A stretch of 64,000 nucleotides of DNA from Epichloe hybrida (taxonomy: Eukaryota > Ascomycota > Sordariomycetes > Hypocreales > Clavicipitaceae), in NCBI GenBank assembly GCA_019022495.1, contig JAFEKR010000003.1, forward strand, positions 3,472,001 through 3,536,000, given 5' to 3'. The position numbers and the translations under genes were made by a program. Positions 12,501 through 23,097 of the stretch are shown piece by piece (position 1 is the stretch's first letter; each line of letters opens with the position of its first letter). Under the pieces are notes generated by a model. It was not told the origin of the DNA. It ran no database searches and was given only the letters and a program-made list of their open reading frames with translations.

Positions 12501-15500
12501 TTATAGAGGATTTCTAACCCCTAAGGCAGCTAAAACCACCTAATCTTATAATAAACATAATATATAAACACAAAGCTAATAAGATTTATTTACGTAATAA
12601 TATACCTTCTAATAGGTTAACCCTAGAAGAAAACCCTAAATAGAAGATAAAGAAATAAGAAGAAGCAAAATCATGTTTAGATATATCTAGGAAATATAAT
12701 AAGTATATTACTAGGAGATTTAGTAAGAACCTATAAGGTTTTAAAATAACCTAGGAATAGCTAGATTAGATAGTTAAGGGGGTGTAAGAATATTTAATAT
12801 AAGAAGAAGTTAATATTTTTAAGGAAATCCTTTATAACTAAGAAGTAGCGCTAGTATAGGACTTATCTAAGTGTGGAAAAGTTAACCTACTAGTAGCATT
12901 ACTATAAGTCATTAAGGTTATTAAGTATAAGGCATAGTAAGCTAGTTCTATCCTAATACCTCTTAGGTTATAAGGGAAACTAGTTAATCTATTAAAGAAA
13001 AAGTTAAAGTATAGGTATCTAGAAGAAAGCTATAGTTCTTATAGGAACCCTTACTTTCTTATTATAAAGAAGGATAAAGGGATTTGCCTAATTCTATTAG
13101 CTACTAAGTATAATAAAGTTATAATATATAACACACTAATCCCTTAAGGAGCGAAGGTATTTAGCAAGAGCTTTATAATATATAAAATCTTATCTATTAT
13201 TAATCTCTTATTAGGATATAATTAAGTGGAATTAGCAGAGAGAAGTAAAGATATAACTATAATTTCTACTATAATTAGCCTTTTATAACTTTGCTACTTA
13301 CTATAGGGAGCTACTAACTTAGTAGCCTAATTTATTAGGATTATTAGCTAAATCCTGTTTAACTTAATCCCTAAGATTTGCGTACTCTTTCTAGATAATA
13401 TTACTATTAAGAGGCTAACTATAATATATAATAAAGAAGAAATCATGCCTAGAGTACGTAGATATATAATAGAGTATTTAATTAATATTAATAAAGTTTT
13501 AGTTAATATTAAACTCTCTAGTTATATAGCTTTAGTAGCTAAGTCAAAATTCTGCTAGAAGTTAGCTAAAATTATAGGATTTATGTGCGGGATAAATAAA
13601 CAAAAACTAACTAAGGTAAAGATTATAAAGATTCTAGACTAGAAAGTTTACTAAGATCTATTAAAAGTATAATCTTTTATTAGATTAATAAGAGTCTACT
13701 ATATTTAGGTTAAGTACTATGTATAGAAGGTAAGACTACTAGTGATTTTACTATAGAAAATAATAGAGTAAGAATAGGGACTAGAGTAATAAGAAGCTAT
13801 AGATATTTTAAAGAAAGCAATAACTATAGCCCTAGTTCTTATTTTACTTAATCTTAGACTAGGCTTTAGGGAAATTATCCTTATAGTAAACATAAGCTTA
13901 CTAGGATAGGGAGTAATATTACTATAAATTATTAATAGTAAACGCTATCCTATTTAATATAAGAGTAGTGTCTAGACTATTACTAAGGCTAAGTATAACA
14001 TGACTAAAAGAGAATACTAAGTAGTTATTTATATATTAAGAAGACTACAAATTTACCTTTAAGGAGTTTCCTTTATATTAGAAACAGATTTATAAGTCCT
14101 AGTATACTAGCTTAATAGAGCTATTAATAATATACCTAGAGCTCTTATTACGTAATAGATAAGCTATATACTACTATTTGATTTTTTAGTGTAATATATC
14201 CCTAGTAAGAAGAATAAAATTACTAATACCTTATTTAGAAAAGGCCCTAGACTATTAGATTAATTAGATTAAGAAGTTAAAGGAGATATTAAAGACTTTA
14301 TTAACCTATATCTTAATAGTATTAAGATAAAAGAGAATAGTAAGAAGGACTATTTATAGGAGATGTAATAGGTAATTAATTTCTTATTTACCCTTTAAAG
14401 ACTAATTAATCTTAGTACTAGGGACTATAGGAAGCTTTATAATAGAGTAAAGAAGTTTTACCTAGAAAATAAATACCTATAGAAAAGACTAATAGGAATT
14501 ATAAAAGGACTAGTATTAGTTATTAATATTCCTAAGTAGTAATGTATAATAGTTAAAGCTATTTATAAAGAACTTAGTTATAAAGGCATTAAGGTAGTCT
14601 TCTAAGTAATAAAACAGTAGTACTAGTAAAAGGGACTTTAGAATATAACTTAAGAGATACTAACTTACTATAAGATATATTAAAAGTTCGTGCCTTAGTA
14701 ACCTTAAGAACTATCTATACTAGTTACGCTAGGGAACCTAATAAGCAAGATCTATATTAACACTTAGTACCTTCTAATTAATTACAGATATAAGTATCTC
14801 TTAGAAGCTAGGTATAACTTAATAAGGTAGGTGGAGGCTATACTAGTTAGGAATATGATAGTACTAGTAATTAGAAAATTCCTATTATTCTTAATTAGTA
14901 GGTTTAGACTTTTTTAGTTCATAGTTTACAATAGAGGTCCTAAAATACAAGGAAATCTTAAGGAAGCACTTATAAATATTAGTATTAAAGGAATCCAAAT
15001 ATCTAGGTATAACCTAAAGGTGAATTCTCCTGTTGAAGTTAGATACTAGTCCCTTATATTCGCTTTAGTAAAATTAGGAGGGTTAAATAGCTAATAGGTA
15101 AAGCACCTTAATAAAGCCCTTCTTATAGACTACACTACTATTCGTAAATTACATAGGAAATCCGCTTTCTATTTAATTTATAGATAGGAACTAATCCTAC
15201 TATTAGAAGTTAAGTTTCTAACCTAGAGGCTAATTAACTAGGAAGTAGTTACTATTAGTTAGGACCTGTTTAAAGCTTAAGTCTAAATACTTAAAAGGAA
15301 GGTAAAGGATATTAGGAAAGTAAGGAAGAAGGTGTTTAACTTTAGGAAGTAACTTATAAACTAAACTAATAAGAACTAAGCTACCTCTCTTAGGAAGGAT
15401 TAATTAAAACTAGGGGATCTTATTCTAGTATATAATATTAGAAGGAACGTTAACATATCTACCACAAAGAAACTCGTAATAAGATAGAATAGACCTTTCT

Positions 15501-15843
15501 GAATTCATAAGCAAGCGCTAATTTCTAAAGCCTATTATCTAAAAACACTAGATAGGGTTTACCTTATAAAAACCATTTTAAGGGACTATATTAAAAAGTT
15601 TATCCTAGATATAGAAGGTTAGTAAACTTTAATAGTAAATACGTAGTTATATGCTTCTTAATAACACTAGGCAAGGGAGGAGACCACTAATGACTACAAT
15701 TGAGAAGTCGCTATAATCATGCCTTTAGTAGCTTAATATAACATATCTAATCAAATGGTTAATAAAGGAGGGACGAGTTTATGTCTTAAGGAAGAGGTTA
15801 AGCTCCTACCTCGAAGGAGCCTATATTATGGGATTGAGGTGTA
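9552..15843 (+). mobile_element. Internal region of a second Gypsy element (gag-pol), RIP-degraded
   Basis: On the plus strand, ghost reading frames follow the order gag-like (about 9.6-11.5 kb), protease-like (about 11.8-12.5 kb), reverse transcriptase (12.9-13.7 kb), RNase H (13.8-14.3 kb) and integrase (14.5-15.6 kb). The RT region resembles fungal Gypsy polyproteins with a GYNQVEL-type palm segment and an F-L-D-D catalytic box. Here, near 13388-13411, the box reads FLDN. RNase H shows an LETD-like segment, and the integrase C-terminal part is traceable to about 15.6 kb. Premature stops are mostly TAA/TAG in place of Gln codons. A solo LTR interrupts it at 11522-11788. Confidence 0.75.
11522..11788 (+). 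repeat. Solo LTR, 267 bp, with 5-bp target duplication
   Basis: It begins TGTCACGACTG and ends TCCTGACA, and is flanked by AGACC on both sides (11517-11521 and 11789-11793). It is less RIP-mutated than its surroundings, which suggests late insertion followed by LTR-LTR recombination. Related copies lie at 1069-1134, 59451-59731, 59828-60094 and 61020-61237. Confidence 0.85.
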
Positions 15844-15865
15844 GCTACCTTCAGAGCATTGTTAT

Positions 15866-16322
15866 ATTGTATTGTATTGTATTTTTTGGCCCTTCGATGT
15901 ATTGTATTGTATTGTATTGTATTGTATTGTATTGCCTTATGCATTATATTGTGTATTGGATTGTATTAAAAATACAACACAATGCAACACAATACAACAC
16001 AACACAACACAATACAATGCAATGCAATCCAATCCAATCCAATACAATGCAATGCAATACAATACAATCCAATCCAATACAATACAATCCAATACAATCC
16101 AATCCAATACAAGACAAAACAATACAATGCAATGCAATATAATACAATACAATACAATGCAATATAATGCAACATAATACAACACAATACAAGACAAAAC
16201 AATGCAATACAATACAACCCAATACAATACAATCCAACACAATACAATGCAACACAAGACAATGCAATACAATACAATACAATGCAATACAAAACAATAC
16301 AACACAACACAACACAATACAA
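15866..16322. repeat. Pentamer satellite (TATTG / CAATA) with inverted halves
   Basis: About 100 bp of TATTG-type repeats is followed, after AAAAATAC near 15970, by about 350 bp of the inverse repeat (AATACA/AATGCA/AATCCA variants). The two halves could fold into one large hairpin. The segment is rich in CpA/TpG, unlike the sequence around it. Apparent reading frames here are low-complexity artefacts. Confidence 0.85.
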
Positions 16323-17340
16323 TATATTATTAAAAAGGTAAGGTAGTATATATACTTATTATATAGTAGATTTTTAATATAATTTAAATAAGATATCCTT
16401 AAATTTTTATACTATTTAGGTATTTAGTTATGAAATTATAAAGTTTTAGCTAATTTAGACTATTAAGCTATATATATATATAGGGTAGCTATAAATAGTT
16501 TTATCTAGGCTTAACTTATAGTAATATTTATTCTCTATATTTTAAAGGTTATTTTATCTTTCTAGCTTTTTTTTAAGATTTGCTATACGTTTTAATATAG
16601 TTTTTTTGCTTTAAATATAATATTTACCCTAAAGAAATAATTTATAATTCTAAAGAAATAAGATTAAGACTCTAATAAAAATATACTTATATATATAAGG
16701 AATTTATTATAAAGAGAAAATTAACACTTATTTAATAAATACTTCTTTTACTATTAAGCTATTTTAGTATAATTATAATAAATTATATTAGCTTTTAACC
16801 TTTTTTAAACTAAAAGAGAAGGAAAAAACCTAGGAAAAGTTTATAAAGAAAGGTTGAAATATTATATAAAGAATAATTATAATATATATACTATTTTTTT
16901 TAATATTAAGTAAATAAAAAAATAAGCTTTAAAAGTAAGTTTAATTATTTATACTACTTTTAGCTTACTTACTTAGTTATAAAGTGGGTCTAAAAGTATT
17001 AGTTCTACTTAGTTATGTAATTTAAGTTTAAAAGAGAGAAATATACTTAAGTAAGTCTTATAGTTATATTAGAACTTACTTTTTATTAGTATAAAATTAT
17101 AAATAGTATAATATTAAAAAACATAAAAAAGAAAGGAATTTTATTTTATTAATATTTTCAAAAACCTTTAAATACTAAATAACTAAAAAGTCTAGCTTTT
17201 TCTATAGTAATTTACTTATAAATACTTATATTTATATTATATTCATTTATTACTTATTTATTTTTAATTAAACTTTAACACTAATAATATTTCAAGTTAT
17301 ATAAGTAATAAAAGTAATATATATATTATAATAATATATA

Positions 17341-17480
17341 TAAGCTATTATAAGCTATTAGAAGCTATTATAAGCTATTATAAGCTATTATAAGCTATTA
17401 TAAGCTATTATAAGCTATTATAAGCTATTAGAAGCTATTAGAAGCTAGTAGAAGCTATTAGAAGCTATTAGAAGCTATTA
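17341..17480. repeat. Decamer array (TAAGCTATTA), 14 units
   Basis: Fourteen consecutive 10-bp units, several with GAAGCTATTA variants and one with TAGTA. It sits just inside the right end of the TIR element ending at 17687, the same position as the arrays in the other copies. Confidence 0.85.
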
Positions 17481-17695
17481 TATTAACTATATATACCTTA
17501 TAATTAAGGAATTTACTTAAAACTAAAAAAAAGAAAAAAAAATACAAAACAATACAAATAATACATGTATTGTATTGTATTGTAAAATTTTGGATGTATT
17601 GTATTATGTAATGGATTGTATTGTATTATGTAATGGATTGTATTGTATTATGTAATGGATTGTATTGTATTGTATTGCAATGCTCTAGTTACCTT

Positions 17696-20600
17696 ACTTA
17701 ACAGAAGAATAGAAGAAAGAATATAAAGCATATTCTCTGACGCACTAAGGAGTGCATAAGATTGAACATTATTTTCCTTTATTTTTATTTTAGGAACTAA
17801 GTAAAGTTTCGTTCTAATACTAGAGATTAAGTAATTAAGGCATAAGTCTATTAACTATAGAACTACTTGCCTCTTTCCTCTTTTCTTTTATTTCCCTAAA
17901 ATAAAATCCTACACTATAGACTAAATTTGTTTTCTCTGATTTTCTTTATTATTCATAAATAATTTAGGAAGGGAGGAGGCATATTCACTACTAAGTAAGG
18001 AGAGTTATTAGAATTAATAGTATTTAGATTAAGTAAAAGGGTTTTTACTACTTTAGTAAACTACTCTTTTCCTAAGAAAGGTATAAGAGCTCTCTCTTAG
18101 GAAAACTAAAGGTAATACCTAGAGGTAAAGCACTGTTTATAGCTAGCTACATAAGACCTATTCTAGATATAATTACTACATATACCTTTACTAACCCTAG
18201 AAAGTAAGATATAGCTATAGAAGGGAAAGCATATATGCTTACTAAAGAAAGTAATATACTATATATATAAGTTTAAGTAGTTAGTATAAAGGATACTATT
18301 TAATTTACTAAACATAGACACTAGTAAAGTATAATAACGCTTAGAATACTATAAAAGAGTGTGTAAGAAGTACCTATTAGGATAAGCTATCTTAGTAAGA
18401 ATAAGGACTAAGTAATAATATTTATTTTTAATATTAAGGGCTAAGATACTATTTGCTTTAGTATAGCTTATTATAAAATCCTTTAGTAATTTAGTTCTCT
18501 TTATAGTAGTAATTAGATAAGAAGAAGCCCCTTCTAGGGAATTTTTAGAAGGTTAGAGGGTAATCTTTATATATAGAGAAACACTACTATTACTAATATT
18601 AATCCTACCCTAAACCTAGAAAGTAAAAAGGAACTTATACTATAAAATAAAAGTTATTAGTATTAGCCTAAATATAAGATTAAATAATCTTTAGAATACT
18701 TATATAGTCTTTACTAATAAACAGAGGAAAGAACTTAGTGTAATTAGACTAGTCTATAGTCTTTATTACTAAAAGCTTAACTTCTAGGACACTTACCCTT
18801 ATAATAGTAGTAATATTAGGAAGTTTTTAATGGTTTTTATTAAGAAATTTAGCTATAATTAATTAATTAGGGTAATAATATAAAGAGTAATAAGTTAAGG
18901 AGTATAAAGAAAAGGAAAGAAAGAGAGTTAGAAAAGCCTTAAACTATAGGATACTATATATAATAAGCGTTAGTATTTAATAAGCAAGCAGGCTACTTAC
19001 AAGTAATTTATAATAGTAAGGTCTAAATTATAGTAAATACTTAATCTCTATAGATAAATACCTCGTGACGGATACTAGTGGCTAATAGAGAGAAAGGAGG
19101 AGGTAACTAGTAATAGCTACTAATAACTACTCTTAAAATTAATAAAGACTATAAGAATAGAATTAGGGCTATAGGAACTACTTAATCTAACTTACTTCTT
19201 ATATAAGCATATATTCTCTTAACCTTTAAAGTCTTTACTTATACTACCCTTATTTCTAAAATCCTTTCTAACTATACTAATTTAAAAAACCTAATAGGTA
19301 GTTACTATATCCTTTCCTACTATAATAGCTATTTTATTTATTCTAGAACCTTTTAATCTTACCTAGTAAAATAGAATAGTATAGGGAATTTATTATAAAC
19401 AAGGGTAATTATACTAAAGTAAATAGTAATACTATTACTTACTTTCCTTATGGTAGGTGCCTTACTATATACTATATTTATGTTTTAATATATAGATTAG
19501 AAAGCCCCTTCTTTAGAGAAATTAAGGAAGGCACTATAGAAATTAATTTAGTTAATCTTTATAAGTAGTAGCTACCTTTATTTTATTTATAAAGAGACTA
19601 GCTATAGCCTTTACTAAGATTTAAAGTTTACTAGGATAGTAGTAATTTTAATATAGTAATACTAATTAAACTAGGATAGATAAATATATAATAGTGTAGT
19701 TATTTAATAGATATTTACGAATTCCTAAGAAAGGCTTATAAGACTCTAAGTAAAGACTAGCTTAACTAGTTTAAGCTAATAGTAATAAGGAGAATTATAA
19801 AGCGTGGGCTTAAAGTAATAGTAGTAGTACTACCCTAAATATTTTAAGTTAGTAAGATAGGAGATTTTAATATAGATATATTATAATAATTAATTAGTTT
19901 AAAAGCTAGAAGACTCTATGCTACCTATTAGCTTATTAATATTAAGTATAGCTATAGTTATAACCTTATTAACCTTTACTTATATATAAGTAATTAATGC
20001 CTTATTATAGGATTTACTTTCTTTACAAACTATTAGACTACTTTTATGTTTAATAGGAAATAAGGATATTTATACTATTTTAATAGTATAGATAAAGAAT
20101 AAATAACTTAGTTTACTAACTTTACATGTAAATAGGGGTAGATTATATAGCTTATAAATTACCCCTCTAATTTTAAAGTAATTATAGTCCTAGTAATAGA
20201 GTAAAAAGGAAACTAGGAATATAAGTATATATACCTAGGGTTCCTTCTCTAGATAATCCGCTATTAAGTCAGTTACTAAGTAATTAATTTGCTATTAGAA
20301 AATTAAAATACACTAAATAAGCATAATATTAAGTTTAAATAACTATATACTTTTAGAGGAGACTTAACTATTAACTAATGCTTTAAACTATACCTTAAAG
20401 ACTAGATAGTAATTAATAATATCCTAAACCTAAAGTATAGCTATATAAAAGTACTTAAAAGAACTATAAGAGTTCTATAAGATATAGCTATAAATAAACT
20501 TAGAATAGGAGATTAATTACTAAGGGAATTATTATACTAGAAGGACTTTAACCTCTAATACTTAATATAATATATAGCGAAATACTTAATACCTTGCTTT

Positions 20601-21863
20601 ATAACCTAGATAGTTAGTAAAGGACTTTCTATTAGTATTATACTTATGCCTTAGAAGCTTTAAGTTACTAATAAGAGTTATTTAATTAAATAGTATACTA
20701 ATATAGTAAAGTATAATAAGCTTTATATTTAGGATTTCTAGTAACCTATAGCTTATATCTTTACTAGTAACCCTAAAGTCTTTAATATTAATATATAAGA
20801 AATACTATATAATTAGGAAAGACAAATATAGTAAGACACTAGAGGTATTTTACCCCTAGTTAAACTAAAGGAAGCAAGATTAAGTAAAAAGGGAAGTTAT
20901 TATTTATTATAAGTATCTTTATTAGTGTTATTATCTATTATTCAATAAGAAGTAATACTAGCGTCCTTAGCTTTAAAGCTTAAAGCACTCTAGTAAGGAA
21001 AATAAAATTAAATATCTAATACTACTAAATAAGCTCTCTAAAAATAGTAAGTAATAATAAGTAAGCTACTATAATTAGATATAGAAGACTAGCTAAGGTT
21101 ACTATAAATCTATAGAGTTATTAGATAAGAGTAAGTATATAGCTATAGAACCTTAGCTAAGTAAGTAGAAGAATAGATAATTTAATAATTACTTAGAGAT
21201 ATAAGATAAGCTATAATAATTCATCTCCTTCCTTTCCTTAAGGTATAAAGAGTAGTATAAAGAAAAATTATTATATATTTACTAATATTATTAATATACA
21301 TATCTATAGTACTACCTAGCCTAGTCCCTTACGAAATATAGGCTAAGATTATTAAAGCTTACTAATAGGAAAAGAAGCGTGCCTAAGGATTATTTAATTA
21401 AAATAAAACCTAAGAAAAGAGAGTAGTATAGTAGGATATAAAGTGCCTTACTATCTATACCCCATTACTAATATTACCTACTACACGCCTATAAATACTA
21501 AAGATACTAAAGCTCTCTTAAGAAATAAGGAATTTAGGTCTCTAGCTAGGGAGGTCTTATTTACTTTCTCTTTTTCTCTCTTTACTTTATATAATTTTCT
21601 TTTCTTTTTCCCTTTCTTTCTTATATCTTTACTCTTTTTCTTTTTCTATTTTTTTAGTTTTCTCTTTTACTTACCTTAATACTCCTATTTCCTACTATAT
21701 AAGATTTAGCTATATAAGATTAATTAGCCTAGGTCTATAAGTAATAGATTAAATAGTTCCTTTACCCTTTTATATAAGATTAGTTACTAACTACACTTAT
21801 AAGGCGCTTTTAGGTTTTAGTGTGCATAACTAGTTAGGGGTAACTAGTGCATACTTAGGGAGG
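17696..21863 (+). other. 4.2 kb of RIP-degraded, once-coding sequence of unknown origin
   Basis: This segment lies between the TIR element and the right 457-bp LTR. I recognise no retrotransposon domain in it. From about 20,590 to 21,440 one plus-strand frame is coherent apart from TAA/TAG codons in likely Gln positions, with no TGA. That is what a RIP-mutated reading frame looks like. The tail (21,540-21,680) is T-rich. It could be an additional 3' reading frame carried by the retroelement or another inserted element whose ends I did not find. No function is proposed. Confidence 0.4.
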
Positions 21864-22320
21864 TGTTATATACTATAAGATACGCACCTAAAAACGCAAT
21901 CATAATAATAAGTGCTAGGGTTTAAGGATAGGAATATTACAATAAGGGATAATAATATTAGTTATCTAGGTAATAGGATTATTTAATCTATAAAGGGACT
22001 ACTTATAAATAGACTCTTTAATAGTAATTTACGCACCTTATAAGATTCTTAAGATTACCCTAAGTTTACTTTACCTAAGATTATACTTATATTTACTATA
22101 AGATAAATTAAGAAAATACCCTCGCTTATTTATTTAAAACATTACTTCTAATCTAATAGACTATTTAATCTAGGATATCTCTATATAATAAGATAGTCCT
22201 AGCCGTTATTAAGATTAATATTATTAAGTTAATCGACCCCTCTGTTATGTGTAGGCTCCTAAGCTACTTGCGATCGTGGGCTAGCATCGTGTCTTTTAGG
22301 GTGTTGTTTTCCGCTTGACA
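21864..22320 (+). repeat. LTR, 457 bp, right member of the pair with 1510-1966
   Basis: It starts TGTTATATAC and ends CCGCTTGACA, with AATTAT following. The purine run GGGAGG directly precedes it. Its last ~90 bp are much less mutated (GCGATCGTGGG-like sequence kept) than the rest, as in other copies near the edge of the gene island. Confidence 0.7.
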
Positions 22321-22840
22321 AATTATAAGTTATACTAAGACTTAGGATATAATTTAATATTAAATTTCTAGTAATATAAAGCTTATACTTAGAAGTAGTT
22401 AAGCTCTCCTAGGAGTAAGCCTTTTTCTTAGCTTATTTTACTATATAAATAGATATATTAATTAAAATATAAGAATAGTTAATAGAAAGTATATTATAAA
22501 GATAAGAAAAGAAAGCTTACTTTGACTTTATATTAGGTTTACCTATAATAATAACACTATATATTTACTAGTTAATATAATAATTATTAGTCTTAATAGC
22601 CTTAATACTAATTAGGAGGTATATTACTTAGTAGTAGGTAATATAACTAATTATATGTATTATATATATATAAATATATTAGGGAAGCTAAAACTATACC
22701 TTAAATAAATATATAATCTTAGAAAGAGATATATATAAGGTTTACTATAGCTACTCTCTTTATAAAAAAGAAGCTTTTACCTTTCTATTTATATAATGGA
22801 ATTAGATTAATTTAATTACTTCTTCTGCCTTTAATTATCC
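22321..22840. other. AT-rich transition zone next to the gene island
   Basis: Roughly 520 bp of AT-rich sequence with no feature I can identify. Composition changes to ordinary within a few tens of bases around 22,830-22,860, which marks the left border of the PKS island. Confidence 0.5.
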
Positions 22841-23097
22841 CTTCTAATCACATCTTTGCCCGAAGTCACGTGCCACATAGCGATAATCAATAAGTCCTAC
22901 TCTTTTAGGCCTACCCGGCACCTCTACGACTAACCACCTAATCGAAATGGAATCTAAATGATAGAATGCGGATGAATCATGCCTTTCGGATATCATAATT
23001 TAATTTCAAAGTACTAATTGAACCTATCTCCTGCTTTTTTATACGAGCCACGCATCCTAAGCCCACCGAATGTGGTGTGTCAATGCTACCTCGGCCA
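22841..23097 (-). other. 3' flank of the PKS
   Basis: About 257 bp of normal-composition DNA after the PKS stop codon (TAA at 23098-23100). No second gene and no clear polyadenylation hexamer was identified. Confidence 0.5.

Larger units (their letters stand above)
15852..17687. mobile_element. Complete hAT-like TIR element, 1,836 bp
   Basis: It starts CAGAGCATTG and ends CAATGCTCTA; the last base is altered, as often seen at hAT ends (YARNG). The flanking octamers are GCTACCTT (15844-15851) and GTTACCTT (17688-17695), an 8-bp duplication differing by one C-to-T transition. One end carries a GGCCCTTCGATG segment and long ATTGT/ACAAT pentamer arrays. The other carries the decamer array, an ACATGT palindrome and more pentamers. 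The interior (16330-17330) is AT-rich and homologous to the interiors of the copies at 42812 and 51284. No transposase frame is visible, so it is probably non-autonomous. Confidence 0.8.
1510..22320 (+). mobile_element. Large Gypsy-type retroelement expanded by nested insertions (inferred whole)
   Basis: Two 457-bp LTRs flanked by AATTAT bound this span. The internal host sequence is interrupted by a chromovirus (2947-9546), a solo LTR (11522-11788) and a TIR element (15852-17687). Removing these leaves roughly 12 kb. The pieces 1967-2946 and 9552-15843 carry RIP-degraded gag-like, protease, reverse transcriptase, RNase H and integrase sequence on the plus strand. A purine run (GGGAGG, 21858-21863) directly precedes the right LTR, as a polypurine tract should. 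Internal length is large for a Gypsy element, because 17696-21863 has no recognised counterpart. A further unnoticed insertion is possible. Confidence 0.5.

Noticed and set aside
15828..16322. Several overlapping open frames of 60-126 codons on both strands
   Set aside because: They arise from the pentamer satellite, which lacks stops in several frames. The products are low-complexity Cys/Ile/Val/Leu or Asn/Gln/Thr repeats.
21443..21679. A 78-codon open frame ending in a Phe/Leu-rich tail
   Set aside because: It is driven by a T-rich tract in RIP-degraded DNA; no start context or family resemblance.
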